From contig NC_014165.1 of the NCBI RefSeq assembly GCF_000092645.1, forward strand, positions 1,984,001 through 2,048,000: a stretch of 64,000 bases of DNA, in the 5' to 3' direction. The notes under the pieces were generated by a model. It saw only the letters and a program-made list of their open reading frames with translations, ran no database searches and was not told the DNA's origin. This document shows, in pieces, positions 52,669 to 62,290 of this stretch. This DNA comes from Thermobispora bispora DSM 43833. GTDB taxonomy: Bacteria > Actinomycetota > Actinomycetes > Streptosporangiales > Streptosporangiaceae. The number at the start of each line of letters is the position of its first letter. Within the stretch, counting starts at the first letter, position 1. The position numbers were made by a program, and so were the translations under genes.

Positions 52669-52887
52669 CCACCGGGCCCGCCGGCTGAGGCCGAGCCGGA
52701 GATCGCGCCCGATCGGAGGACCGCTCGCGGCCACGGCGCCGCGGTTGACGGCCCTTCCGCCCACGCGCCCCTCGCTCCGCGGGCCGGGCCATGTCCCGGG
52801 GCGAGGTCGTCCTGTCTCGCCGTAGCGGGCGGGGGCGCGGGGCCGCGATGCGCGCCGGGGGAGCGGACGGTCCGGTGACGGCCCGCG

Positions 52888-53487
52888 TCAGCCCTGCGTG
52901 TCGCGGAGCACCCCACCGATGATCGAGTCCACCATCGCGCGGACGGCCTCCGCCTCCGGCGGGGTCCCGGTCCGGTCGGCGAACATCAGGTGCGCGGTCC
53001 CGATCAGCATCGGGGCGAGCGCCTCGACGTCGGCCTCGGGGGCGATGCGGCCCAGGTCGCGCTCTGCGGCGAGGTAGGAGGCGATCATGGTGCACGCCTC
53101 CGTCAGCACGGGGACGCCGGCCGGCCATGCCGTGCGCAGGCGGGCCCGCAGCTCATCCCGGTAGGTGACGAGCGGGACGATCGCCACGGCGACGGAGCGG
53201 AACAGCGCCGTCAGCGCGTCGGTGAGGTTGCCCGCCACGGTGCCGGTCCCGGCGGCGTGCCGCAGGGCCGCGGCCTGCTCGTCCATGCGCTGCGCGCGGT
53301 CGAGCACGAACTCCGCCAGGAAGGCGTCGAAGTCGGGGAAGTGCCGGTGCAGGACGCCCTTGGCACAGCCCGCCTCGGTGGTGACCGCGCGGCTGGTCAG
53401 CCCGCTCGGCCCGTCCCTGAGCAGCACGCGCTCTGCCGCGTCGAACAACAGCTTCCGCACCTCGCGGAGCGCCACCCCGGTCGGCAC
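52888..53487 (-). CDS. TetR-family regulator
   Basis: The protein has 199 residues from GTG 53487. The HTH spans about 12-58 (LTSRAVTTEAGCAKGVLHRHFPDFDAFL) and the helical ligand domain fills the rest. It is divergent from a methyltransferase gene; two palindromes in the 73-base gap are presumably its operators. The ligand is unknown. Confidence 0.9.
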   Translation of the reverse strand: MPTGVALREVRKLLFDAAERVLLRDGPSGLTSRAVTTEAGCAKGVLHRHFPDFDAFLAEFVLDRAQRMDEQAAALRHAAGTGTVAGNLTDALTALFRSVAVAIVPLVTYRDELRARLRTAWPAGVPVLTEACTMIASYLAAERDLGRIAPEADVEALAPMLIGTAHLMFADRTGTPPEAEAVRAMVDSIIGGVLRDTQG

Positions 53488-53531
53488 CCTGCGTGTCCTC
53501 CCTTTCTCCTCTGGGCGAAACCGCGGCTGGG

Positions 53532-53569
53532 AGTGGGCGAGCGCCCACTAGAGTGGGCGCATGCCCACT
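53532..53569. promoter_or_regulatory. Tandem TetR-type operators
   Basis: AGTGGGCGAGCGCCCACT (53532-53549) is a perfect 8-2-8 palindrome. AGTGGGCGCATGCCCACT (53552-53569) is a second copy 20 bases on. The second contains the ATG of the methyltransferase gene. Confidence 0.75.
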
Positions 53570-54388
53570 TCCCCGCGCGAGCCATCGTTTCCCTCCTCTA
53601 ACGATCCTCACACGGCCCGGCAGGTGGCGGAGTCGTTCGGGGTGGACCCCGAGCGCTACGACCGGGCCCGCCCCCGCTACCCCGACGCCCTGGTGGAGCG
53701 GATCGTCGCCGCCAGCCCCGGCCCCGACGTCCTGGACGTCGGCTGCGGCACCGGCATCGCGGCCCGGCAGTTCCGGGCGGCCGGCTGCACGGTGCTGGGC
53801 GTCGACCCCGACGCGCGGATGGCCGGCCACGCCCGGCGCACGGGGATCGAGGTCGAGGTGGCGACGTTCGAGTCCTGGGACCCCGCCGGCCGGACCTTCG
53901 ACGCGGTCATCGCGGCCCAGGCCTGGCACTGGGTCGACCCGGTCGCCGGAGCGGCCAAGGCCGCCCGCGTGCTGCGCCCCGGCGGCCTGCTCGCGATCTT
54001 CGCGCACGTCTTCGACCTGCCGCCCGCCGTCGGGGAGGCCTTCACGTCGGCCTACCGGCGGGTGGTGCCCGACGCGCCGGTCACCCTTCCCCCGCCGGGC
54101 CAGGCCATGGACATCGCGGCCCGGCTGTTCGACCGGTTCGCCGAGGGGATCCGCCGCGCCGGCGCGTTCGGTGAGCCCCAGCGGTGGCGGTTCGACCGGG
54201 AGCAGACCCACACCCGCGACGAGTTGCTGGACCTCCTGCCCACCACCGGCCTGCTCACCCGGCTCCCGGCGGACCGCCTGGCGCAGGTGCTCGCCGAGGT
54301 CGGGGCCGCCATCGACACGCTGGGCGGCGCCGTGACGATGCCGTACCGCACCGTGGCGCTCGTCGCGAAGCGGACCGGCGACTCCTGA
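53561..54388 (+). CDS. Class I SAM-dependent methyltransferase
   Basis: A 275-residue methyltransferase with SAM motif I VLDVGCGTGIAARQF, the acidic VLGVDPD and post-motif AQAWHWVDP (UbiE/Methyltransf_11 type). ATG 53561 lies inside the second operator and has no ribosome site, so the mRNA is probably leaderless and shut off directly by the TetR protein. The substrate is unknown. Confidence 0.88.
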   Translation: MPTSPREPSFPSSNDPHTARQVAESFGVDPERYDRARPRYPDALVERIVAASPGPDVLDVGCGTGIAARQFRAAGCTVLGVDPDARMAGHARRTGIEVEVATFESWDPAGRTFDAVIAAQAWHWVDPVAGAAKAARVLRPGGLLAIFAHVFDLPPAVGEAFTSAYRRVVPDAPVTLPPPGQAMDIAARLFDRFAEGIRRAGAFGEPQRWRFDREQTHTRDELLDLLPTTGLLTRLPADRLAQVLAEVGAAIDTLGGAVTMPYRTVALVAKRTGDS

Positions 54389-54420
54389 GCCCTGCCGCCA
54401 CGGGACGGCCTGCGACCGGC

Positions 54421-55503
54421 CTACACCAGGGCGAGCTGCCGGGCCGGGGAGCGGCGGCGCCGCCAGCGGCGCGCCGACCGGCCGATGCCGTACATCTCGG
54501 CGAGCGCCCGCACGTGCGCGGCCACCCGCTCCCGGTAGGCGGCGTCGGCGAGCGGCCCGTGCGCGTACAGCGCGCGGTAACGGGGCAGCAGGCCGGGGTG
54601 CTCCCGCTCCAGCCAGCCCAGGTACCACTCGCGGACCGGCGTGGGCAGGCGCAGCACCACCGGGATGACACTGACCGCGCCCGCCTCCGCTGCCCGGCGG
54701 ACGGTGGCCTGCAGGTGGTCGGTCGAGTCGGTGATGAGCGGCAGGATCGGCGTCATCACCACGCCGCAGGGGATCCCCGCCTCGTTGAGCGCGGCGCACA
54801 CCTCCAGCCGCCGCTGCGGCGTGACCGCCCCGGGCTCGACCACCCGGCGGATGCGATCGTCCACGAACCCCACCGACACCAAGACCTCGACCCGGGTCAC
54901 CTGGGCCGCCTCGCGCAGCAGGTCGAGATCACGCAGCACCAGCGGGCTCTTCGTCAGCACCGTGAACGGGTTCCCGGCGTCGGCGAACGCCCGGATGACC
55001 CGCGGCATCAGCCGGTAGGCCTCCTCCACCGGCTGGTAGCAGTCACCGGTGATCCCCACCGCCACCGCCTCCCCCTGCCACCGCGGCGCGGCGAGCTCCC
55101 GCCGCAGCCGGTCGGCGACGTCGGTCTTCACCACCACGTGGGTGGCGAACTCCCGCATCGGGTCGAGCCCGAGGTGGCGGTGGCCGGGCCGGGCCGCGCA
55201 GTGGGCGCAGCCGATCGCGCACCCGCGGTACGGGCTCACCCCCCAGCGATAGGGGAGACCCTCCGCCTCCGGCACCCGGTCGATCGCGGTACGGGCCCGC
55301 ACCTCGAGGCACGTGACGCCATCGACCGGGACCGCACGCCGCCCGGCCAAGGGCCGGGGCACATGCCGTTCCGCTCCGCACCCGGGGGCGCCGGCACCGG
55401 CGGGAGCGTCCGGGCCGAGAAGCGACGGCTGCACCGGCGCGCGCTCGGCGGGCAGCCTCACCCCGGCGGCCTTGGGGGAGCCGGAAGAGGCTTCGCTGCG
55501 CAT
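54421..55503 (-). CDS. Rv2578c-like radical SAM protein, second paralogue
   Basis: About 360 residues from ATG 55503; ATG 55524 and ATG 55572 are also in frame. The cluster motif is CAIGCAHCAAR after VSPYRG, followed by GITGDCYQPVEE, FTVLTKSPLVLRDLDLL and SVGFVDD. It is collinear with the protein at 13077-14126 through the C-terminal REHPGLLPRYRALY segment but lacks the YCF variant of the motif. The function is unproven; no LexA-like box is seen here. Confidence 0.85.
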   Translation of the reverse strand: MRSEASSGSPKAAGVRLPAERAPVQPSLLGPDAPAGAGAPGCGAERHVPRPLAGRRAVPVDGVTCLEVRARTAIDRVPEAEGLPYRWGVSPYRGCAIGCAHCAARPGHRHLGLDPMREFATHVVVKTDVADRLRRELAAPRWQGEAVAVGITGDCYQPVEEAYRLMPRVIRAFADAGNPFTVLTKSPLVLRDLDLLREAAQVTRVEVLVSVGFVDDRIRRVVEPGAVTPQRRLEVCAALNEAGIPCGVVMTPILPLITDSTDHLQATVRRAAEAGAVSVIPVVLRLPTPVREWYLGWLEREHPGLLPRYRALYAHGPLADAAYRERVAAHVRALAEMYGIGRSARRWRRRRSPARQLALV

Positions 55504-55640
55504 AGAGATCAGTAGAACACGCATTCGACCGCTGCGCCAAGGGAACGCCGAACCGTCCCGCCGGCGCGACAAGGGTGGCCCCGTGGCGGCACGCCACCGG
55601 GTAAATTAGGACACCCGTCCCACTTTCCGGAAGGTCGTCG

Positions 55641-55967
55641 ATGCTCGCTTGGCTGTTGCTCGCCGGTGCGATCGCCTCGGAGGTGGTCGCCACCTCCGCG
55701 CTGAAGCTGAGCAACGGGTTCAGCCGCCCGGGGTGGACCCTGGTCGTGGTCGCCGGGTACGTCGCCGCCTTCGCCATGCTCGGCTGGGCGCTGAAGCTGA
55801 AGATGCCCGTGGGGGTCGCCTACGCGGTCTGGTCGGGGGTCGGCACGGCCGCGATCGCCGCGATCGGCACCCTCTTCTTAGGGGAGACGATGAACCTCCT
55901 CAAGGCCCTGGGCATCACCCTGATCATCGGTGGTGTGGTGATCCTGAACGTCGCCGGAACGCACTGA
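55641..55967 (+). CDS. Small multidrug resistance (SMR) transporter
   Basis: A 108-residue, four-helix protein with the essential Glu14 in AIASEVVATSALK and the helix-3 pattern VAYAVWSGVGTA, typical of EmrE/QacE-type pumps. GGAAGG precedes ATG 55641. It exchanges protons for cationic drugs or guanidinium. A TetR gene follows 75 bases later on the same strand and may control it. Confidence 0.93.
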   Translation: MLAWLLLAGAIASEVVATSALKLSNGFSRPGWTLVVVAGYVAAFAMLGWALKLKMPVGVAYAVWSGVGTAAIAAIGTLFLGETMNLLKALGITLIIGGVVILNVAGTH

Positions 55968-56042
55968 CCGGCCGATCGTTGATCCTGGTCGGAGAGGGCG
56001 CCTGCGGCGGCTCACGGACCCACCGCGGCCCACGGGACGCCC

Positions 56043-56708
56043 ATGGAACCGAGCGCAGCGGAGGACGACGCGACCGTGCCCGAACAGGATCATCGGCCCG
56101 CCGAGCGGCCGCCGACCGGCCACCGGAGAACCGAACCGCGCCGGCGGCAGGAGCGGGCGATCCTCCGCCGCGAACGCCTGCTCGAGGCCGCCGTCGAGCT
56201 GCTCGAGGAGGGCGGCTTCACCGCGGTGACGCACCGGGCGGTCGCCAGGCGGGCCGGGGTGCCGCTCGCCGCCACCTCGTACTACTTCACCTGCCGCGCC
56301 GCGCTGCTCGCCGAGGCGTTCACCCTGCTGGTCGAACGGGAGCTGGCCGCGATCCGCGCCCACCTGGAGGCGGTCCCCGCCGACCCGCCGGACGCGCTCG
56401 CCGAAGCGCTCGTGCAGATCCTCAACCACGACCGGCAGCGGCGGCTCGGCCTGTGGGAGCTGTACCTGCAGGCCGGCCGCGACCCGGACCTGCAGCGGAT
56501 CGCCCGGGCGTGGACCGACGGCTGCGATGAGATCGTCTCCTGGGTGCTCCACCGCAGCGGCCACCACGCCCGGCCGTCCCAGGTGCGTTTCGTCACCACC
56601 GTCCTGTCCGGGCTCTGGGTGGAGGGCATCGTCGAGGACCGGCTGGACGCCCGGCGGCGGATCCGCGAGGTGCTCACCCACACGCTCGCCGCCCTCCGGG
56701 CGCCCTGA
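56043..56708 (+). CDS. TetR-family regulator
   Basis: A 221-residue protein with a disordered Arg-rich start (1-38) and HTH about 40-90 (FTAVTHRAVARRAGVPLAATSYYFT), of the TetR_C DesT/AcrR-like type. It sits downstream of the SMR pump gene, so local control of that pump is likely. Confidence 0.88.
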   Translation: MEPSAAEDDATVPEQDHRPAERPPTGHRRTEPRRRQERAILRRERLLEAAVELLEEGGFTAVTHRAVARRAGVPLAATSYYFTCRAALLAEAFTLLVERELAAIRAHLEAVPADPPDALAEALVQILNHDRQRRLGLWELYLQAGRDPDLQRIARAWTDGCDEIVSWVLHRSGHHARPSQVRFVTTVLSGLWVEGIVEDRLDARRRIREVLTHTLAALRAP

Positions 56709-56725
56709 CACCGGGCCCCGCCGCG

Positions 56726-57544
56726 TCACACCAGCAACCGCTTCTCCAGCCGCCGGGCGGCGATCCAGATCCCGGCGGCCGTCAGGGCGACCAGGTAGGC
56801 GACATGCCCGATCAGCGCCACCCCGCCACCGCCCAGGCACAGCCCGCGCAGCAGCTCGACCCCATGCCACAACGGGGCGATCTGGATCACGATCTGCACC
56901 CCGGACGGGTAGTCCTCGATCGGGGCGAACGTCCCGGAGAACAGGAACAGGGCGAACTGGCCGACGGCGATCAGGTCGAAGTCCTGCCAGCCGCGCAGGA
57001 ACGCGCTCACCGCCATGCCGAGCGCCCCGAACGCGACCCCGACCAGCACGGCCGCGGGGAACGCGGCGAGCGCCCGGCCCGGGGTGGCCATCCCCATCAC
57101 CACCATCACGGCGAGGAAGACCGCCGAGTAGAACGCGCCGCGCACGGTCGCCCAGGCGAGCTCCCCGAGCGCGATCTCGATGGGCCGGGTCGGGGTGGCG
57201 AGCACCGCGTCGAACGTCTTGGCGTACTTCAGCTTGTGGAAGAAGTTGAACGTCGTCTCCGACAGGGCGCCCGACATCGCCGACGAGGCGAGCATCGCCG
57301 GGCCGACGAACCAGGCGTACGGCATGGCCCGGCCGTCCACGGTGATCTCCCCGATGAGCGCGCCCACCCCGACGCCGATCGACAGCAGGTACAGCAAGGG
57401 CTCGACGACGCCCGAGAGCAGCACCAGCCAGTAGGCCGCGCCGGAGCGCAGCACGGTCGTGTTGCGGTTCATCACCGCGGTCACCCGGCCGATGGAGACC
57501 GGGCGCGCGGACACCATGGATCGGGTCACGAAGGTGGTCAGCAT
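56726..57544 (-). CDS. ABC-2 permease, NodJ-like
   Basis: A 272-residue six-helix permease of the lipooligosaccharide/drug exporter type (YAWFVGPAMLASSAMSGALSE, YPSGVQIVIQIAPLWHGVELLRG). It starts at ATG 57544 with an ATGA overlap with the preceding permease. It is the second membrane subunit of an ATPase-permease-permease set. Confidence 0.9.
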   Translation of the reverse strand: MLTTFVTRSMVSARPVSIGRVTAVMNRNTTVLRSGAAYWLVLLSGVVEPLLYLLSIGVGVGALIGEITVDGRAMPYAWFVGPAMLASSAMSGALSETTFNFFHKLKYAKTFDAVLATPTRPIEIALGELAWATVRGAFYSAVFLAVMVVMGMATPGRALAAFPAAVLVGVAFGALGMAVSAFLRGWQDFDLIAVGQFALFLFSGTFAPIEDYPSGVQIVIQIAPLWHGVELLRGLCLGGGGVALIGHVAYLVALTAAGIWIAARRLEKRLLV

Positions 57545-58314
57545 CAGCGCTCCAGCCTCCGGCGATACGCCCGCACCGACAGGACGGTCCCGACGGCGGC
57601 GAACACCACGAGGACGCCCACATGCACCGCCAGCGGCCATGGGGTGTCCCGGCCCAGCGTGGCCGCCCGGCACATCTCGACCGCGTGCCACAGCGGAGAC
57701 GCGTACGCGAACGGCCGCAGCACCTCGGGAAGCTGCGTCACCGGGAAGAACACCCCGGCCAGCAGCGTCGCGGGGATCTGCACGAAGCGGAACACCACCG
57801 TGAAGTAGTTGTCGTTCTCGATGCTCGCGGAGAACGCGGTCACCGGCGCGGCCGTCGCCACGGCGAGCAGCGCGCTCACCAGCGGGGTGGCCAGCGCCCA
57901 CGGCGAGCGGAGCCCGCCGAAGAACGCCACGACCAGCAGGAAGACCACGGTCGCCACCTCCGCCCGGAACACCATGTAGAGCAGGTGCCCGTAGACCATG
58001 TGGGAGGGGCCGACCGGCGCGGCCCGCATCGCGTGGTAGGCCCGGACCCACTTGAAGTCGCCGAAGACCGGGTAGGTCGACTCGCCGAGCGCCAGGGAGA
58101 AGACCGTGGACGCGAGCACGCCGGGCACGATCCACGCCAGGTAGTCGACGCCCTCGATCGAGCCGACGTAGCCGCCGACGCCGACGCCGATGCTGAGCAG
58201 GAACAGCAGCGGGAGCACGAACGACGAGAAGACCGACGCCTGCCACAGCCGCCGGTACAGCACGAGGTGCCGTTCGAACACGGCGAGCGTGGGGGACACG
58301 GTTCCGGATGCCAT
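57544..58314 (-). CDS. ABC-2 permease, NodJ-like
   Basis: A 256-residue six-helix permease similar to its downstream neighbour (IVPGVLASTVFSLALGES, LPEVLRPFAYASPLWHAVE). It starts at ATG 58314, two bases after the ATPase stop. The two related permeases probably form a heterodimeric channel. Confidence 0.9.
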   Translation of the reverse strand: MASGTVSPTLAVFERHLVLYRRLWQASVFSSFVLPLLFLLSIGVGVGGYVGSIEGVDYLAWIVPGVLASTVFSLALGESTYPVFGDFKWVRAYHAMRAAPVGPSHMVYGHLLYMVFRAEVATVVFLLVVAFFGGLRSPWALATPLVSALLAVATAAPVTAFSASIENDNYFTVVFRFVQIPATLLAGVFFPVTQLPEVLRPFAYASPLWHAVEMCRAATLGRDTPWPLAVHVGVLVVFAAVGTVLSVRAYRRRLER

Positions 58315-58316
58315 GG

Positions 58317-59252
58317 TCAGTCCACCAACGTCCGGCCGGTCAGGCGGAGGAACACGTCTTCGAGCGTGGCGCGCCGGATCAGCACCCCCGACGGGGTGAG
58401 GCCCCGCCGGTGCACCTCGGCGAGCGCGGCGTCCCCGTCGTCGGCGTAGACGAGCACCCGGTCGGGCAGCGGGTCGATGTGCTCGCCCACCCCGTCGAGC
58501 TTGGCCGCGTACGCGGCGGTCGAGTCGAGCCCGTCGGGGAAGCGCAGCTCGAGCACCTCGGCCGTGACGTACCGCTCGATGAGCGACCGCGGCGACCCCT
58601 CCGCGATGATCTTCCCGCCGTCCATGACGACCAGCCGGTCGCAGAGCTGCTCGGCCTCGTCCATGTAGTGCGTGGTGAGCACCAGCGTGATGCCGCGCTG
58701 CTTGAGCCGGAACAGCCGCTCCCACACCAGGTGGCGCGCCTGCGGGTCCAGCCCGGTCGTCGGCTCGTCGAGCAGCACGATGTCGGGGTCGTTCACCAGC
58801 GCCCGGGCGATGGTGAGCCGGCGCTTCATCCCGCCCGACAGCGGCTCGACCTTGTGGTCCGCCCGGTCCGACAGCTGCACGAACCGCAGGAGCTCATCGG
58901 CCCGTCTCCGGCTCTCCGCCCGGGAGATCCCGAAGTACCGGGCGTAGGTGGTGAGGTTGTCGCGGACGGTCAGATCGAGGTCGAGGGTGTCGAGCTGAGG
59001 GCAGACCCCGAGCCGTGCCCGGATCTTCGTGCCGTCCCGCACCGGGTCCATGCCGAGGATGCGCAGCTCCCCCGCGGTCGGGGTGGAGACGCACCCGATC
59101 ATCCGCATGGTCGAGGACTTGCCGGCGCCGTTGGGACCGAGGAAGCCGAACGCCTCACCCCGCCCGACCTCGAGATCGATTCCGTCGACGGCGGTGAAGT
59201 CACCGAAGCGTTTCACCAGGCCACGGGCGAAGATCAACGGTTCATCCGTCAC
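58317..59252 (-). CDS. ABC ATPase, NodI/DrrA-like
   Basis: A 311-residue ATPase with Walker A FLGPNGAGKSS, signature LSGGMKRRLTIARAL, Walker B IVLLDEPTTGLD, H-loop TTHYMDEAEQLCDR and a C-terminal regulatory extension. The start is GTG 59252. The family exports lipid-linked sugars or drugs. It heads the three-gene operon. Confidence 0.92.
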   Translation of the reverse strand: MTDEPLIFARGLVKRFGDFTAVDGIDLEVGRGEAFGFLGPNGAGKSSTMRMIGCVSTPTAGELRILGMDPVRDGTKIRARLGVCPQLDTLDLDLTVRDNLTTYARYFGISRAESRRRADELLRFVQLSDRADHKVEPLSGGMKRRLTIARALVNDPDIVLLDEPTTGLDPQARHLVWERLFRLKQRGITLVLTTHYMDEAEQLCDRLVVMDGGKIIAEGSPRSLIERYVTAEVLELRFPDGLDSTAAYAAKLDGVGEHIDPLPDRVLVYADDGDAALAEVHRRGLTPSGVLIRRATLEDVFLRLTGRTLVD

Positions 59253-59362
59253 GGGGTGACCCTAACCAACGGCACCGACATTCCTGCAACCGGTTTATTC
59301 CCGGCCCACCCCGGTGGAGGATTCCCCGCCCGGCCGCGCACCCCCGGGCCTACGCTTGCGGC

Positions 59363-59812
59363 ATGAGCACGTTCGAGCTCGGCACGGATGGGCCCCGGGT
59401 GATCCTCGTGGGCGTCGACGGCTCGGAGACCTCCCTGCGCGCGGCCGCCTACGCCTGGGGGATGGCCCGCCGGCAGGGCTCGAAGGTGGTCATGGTCCAC
59501 GTGACCGATCCCGGGCAGATGTCCGCGCTGGTGCCGCTGGCCTGGGCGTCGGCGATCGAGGCGGGGGAACAGGTGGTCGCCCGGCTCCGCGAGGAGATCG
59601 AGACGCTCGCCGCCTGCACCGGGGTCCGCATCCCCTACGTGCTGCGCTCGGAGGTCGGCGACCCTGCCGGGGTGCTCGCCCGGGTGGCCGACGAGATCAA
59701 GGCGGACGCCGTCGTGGTGGGCGCCTCGACCCGGGCCGGGCACCGGTTCGTCGGGTCGGTGGCGATCCGCCTGGTCCGCGCCGGACGCTGGCCGGTCACC
59801 GTGGTCCCCTGA
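59363..59812 (+). CDS. Universal stress protein (UspA family)
   Basis: A 149-residue single-domain protein with the ATP-binding pattern: an N-terminal VGVDGSETSLRA, then VVVGASTRAGHRFVGSVA (G-x2-G-x9-G-S). It is probably an ATP-binding stress protein and stands alone between divergent promoters. Confidence 0.92.
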   Translation: MSTFELGTDGPRVILVGVDGSETSLRAAAYAWGMARRQGSKVVMVHVTDPGQMSALVPLAWASAIEAGEQVVARLREEIETLAACTGVRIPYVLRSEVGDPAGVLARVADEIKADAVVVGASTRAGHRFVGSVAIRLVRAGRWPVTVVP

Positions 59813-60049
59813 GCGGGCCGCGCGGCCGGCGCCCCGGCCCGGCCGCGGCGTGAGCCGTACCCGCCGGCGGAACCCCGCCCGCGGTGCCCAGAACGAGCGC
59901 CGGGGCCCGCGGGGGACGGCGGGCCCCGGGACGGTGATCCGGGTCAGCCGGTCGCCGCGGACACCGGCTCGCGCGCCGCCGGTCGCGGCTCGGACGCGCC
60001 GTGGTCGTCCACGAAGGTCTGCTCGTCGAACGGCAGCCGCCCCACCGCC
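59813..60049. other. Intergenic region, possible deletion scar
   Basis: About 240 bases. On the minus strand, 59944 to about 60049 reads like the C-terminal tail of a former protein (GRLPFDEQTFVDDHG) that runs into the truncated kinase gene. No intact gene is present. Confidence 0.35.
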
Positions 60050-61560
60050 GTGGCGATCGGCATGGCCGCGTCCCCCGCGGTCCTCGACGCCCTCGACGAC
60101 CCCGACCCCACGGCCGTGCTCCAGCCGTACGCCGAGCGGGTCCGCCGGGAGGCGGGCCTCGACTTCATCACGATCATGAACACGGACGGCCGCAGGTACA
60201 CCCACCCCAACCCCCGGCAGATCGGCGGGTACTTCCTCGGCCACATCGGCCCGGCCCTGGCCGGCCGTACCTTCACCGAGACCTACACCGGCACCCTGGG
60301 GCCGTCCGTGCGGGCGGTCACGCCCGTGCGCGACGCCACCGGCCGGATCCGCGCGCTGGTCAGCGCCGGCATCACCGTGGAGAAGATCAGCGCCCAGATG
60401 CGCCGCCAGCTCGCCACCACCACCCTCACCGGAGCGATCGGCCTGATCACCGGCACCGTCGGCACCTACCTGGTGAGCACCCGCCTGCGCAGGCAGACGC
60501 ACGGGCTGCGCTCGGCCGAGCTCCGCCGCATGTACGAGTACCACCAGGCGATCCTCCACGCGGTGCGGGAGGGCCTGCTCCTCGTCGACGAGCACGGGCG
60601 GCTCACCCTCGCCAACGACGCGCCCGCGACCTGCTCGGCCTGCCCGCGGACGCGGAGGGCCGGCACGTGACCGAGCTGGGGCTGCCGCCGTCCCTCACCG
60701 ACCTGCTCGCCTCCGGGGAGACCCGATCCGACGAGATCCACCTCACCGGTGACCGGGTCCTCCTGGTCAGCTCGGCCAAGGTCCAGTCCGGGGCACGGGC
60801 GCACGGCACCGTGGTGACCCTGCGCGACCACACCGAGCTGCAGGCGCTCACCGGCCAGCTCGACGCGGAACGCCGCTTCGCCGAATCGCTCCGCTCCGCG
60901 GCGCACGAGGCCGCCAACCGGTTGCACACCGTCGTCGCCCTGGTCGAGCTCGGCCGTACCGAGGAGGCGGTGGCCTTCGCCACCGCGGAGCTGAAGACCG
61001 TGCAGCAGCTGACCGACCTGGTGGTCGGCGCGGTGCGCGAGCCCATCGTCGCCGCCCTGCTCCTCGGCAAGAGCGCCGAGGCCGCCGAGCGCGGGGTGGA
61101 GCTGACCATCGCCCCCGACAGCGAGCTGGACGACGTGCCGCTCCCCAGCCGGGAGGTGGTGACCATCCTCGGCAACCTCATCGACAACGCGCTGGAGGCG
61201 GCCATGCAGGGCGGCGACCCGGGCCGGGTCCTGGTGCGGGTGCGCACCGACGGCGGCCGGTTCGTCGTCCAGGTCGCCGACAACGGGCCGGGCCTGCCCC
61301 CGGACGCGGCCCGCGACGCGTTCCAGCGCGGGTGGACCACCAAGGGCGAGGGGCGGGGGATCGGCCTCGCCCTCGTCGGCCAGGCGGTCGCCCGCCTCGG
61401 CGGGACCATCGAGGTCGGCGCGGCCGATCTCGGCGGCGCCCTGTTCACGGTACGGCTGCCGCTCCCGGACCACGGCGCGGACGACCGCCGCCGGGACACC
61501 ACCGGCGCCGAGGCGGCGGGGCCCGGGGAGCACGGACCGGAGGGACGGGCGAGACCGTGA
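60050..61560 (+). pseudogene. DcuS/CitA-type sensor kinase, N-truncated and frameshifted
   Basis: The first frame (60050-60670) begins in the middle of the periplasmic sensor domain (MAASPAVLDALDDPDPT), lacking the N-terminal membrane helix. It then gives the second helix and half of a PAS domain. Near 60625, in a CCC run, the homology moves to the other frame and continues to 61560 with DLLGLPADAEG, the kinase box SAAHEAANRLHTVVALVELG, ILGNLIDNALEAA and a complete HATPase. One missing base explains the shift. Either the strain has lost the sensor or there is a sequencing error; the missing N-terminus argues for real decay. The regulator gene downstream is intact and overlaps the stop. Confidence 0.8.
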
Positions 61561-62228
61561 TCACGGTGTTGGTCGTCGACGACGAGCCGCTCACCGCGGA
61601 GGCGAACCGGCTCTACGTGGAACGGGTGCCCGGGTTCCAGGTGGCGGGCGTGGCCCACTCGGCCGCCGCGGCCCTGCGGTTCCTGCGCGACCGGCAGGTC
61701 GACCTCGTGCTCCTCGACCTCTACCTGCCGGACATGCACGGGCTCGACGTGTGCCGGTCGCTGCGCGCGGCCGGGGTGCTCGGCGACGTCATCGCGGTCA
61801 CCTCCGCCCGCGACCTGTCCGTGGTCCGGTCCGCCGTCGCCGTGGGGGTCGTGCAGTACCTGATCAAACCGTTCACCTTCGCGACGCTGCGGGAGAAGCT
61901 GCTGCGGTACGCCGAGTTCCGCTCGTCCACCCGGGGCTCCGGCGAGGCCGTCTGCCAGCGGGAGGTGGACCGGGTGCTGTCCACCCTGCGGGGGACCGCG
62001 CAGGGGACCCTGCCGAAGGGGATGAGCGAGGCCACCATGGAGGCGGTGGCGCGGGTGCTCCGCGACTACCCGGCGGGCATGTCGGCCCAGGCGGTCGCGG
62101 CCGCGATCGGCGTGTCCCGGGTGACCGCGCGCCGTTACCTGGAGCACCTCGTCGAGAACGGGATCGCCCGCCGGGTGCCGCAGTACGGCGGGCCGGGCCG
62201 CCCGGAGCTGATCTACCGGCTCGGCTGA
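61557..62228 (+). CDS. CitB/DcuR-type response regulator
   Basis: A 223-residue regulator: a receiver domain with VVDDEP, phospho-acceptor in VLLDLYLPDMHG and LIKPFTF, and a C-terminal HTH of the CitT/DcuR class (AQAVAAAIGVSRVTARRYLEHL). The start is GTG 61557, overlapping the kinase stop (GTGA). Such pairs control di- and tricarboxylate uptake; the MHS-family transporter encoded next, on the other strand, is a plausible target. Confidence 0.92.
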   Translation: MITVLVVDDEPLTAEANRLYVERVPGFQVAGVAHSAAAALRFLRDRQVDLVLLDLYLPDMHGLDVCRSLRAAGVLGDVIAVTSARDLSVVRSAVAVGVVQYLIKPFTFATLREKLLRYAEFRSSTRGSGEAVCQREVDRVLSTLRGTAQGTLPKGMSEATMEAVARVLRDYPAGMSAQAVAAAIGVSRVTARRYLEHLVENGIARRVPQYGGPGRPELIYRLG

Positions 62229-62290
62229 CCGCCCCTTGGCCCGTAGCCCTCGGCGGCACGCGGCCCCGGCGGCCCCGTCGGACAGGGGCG

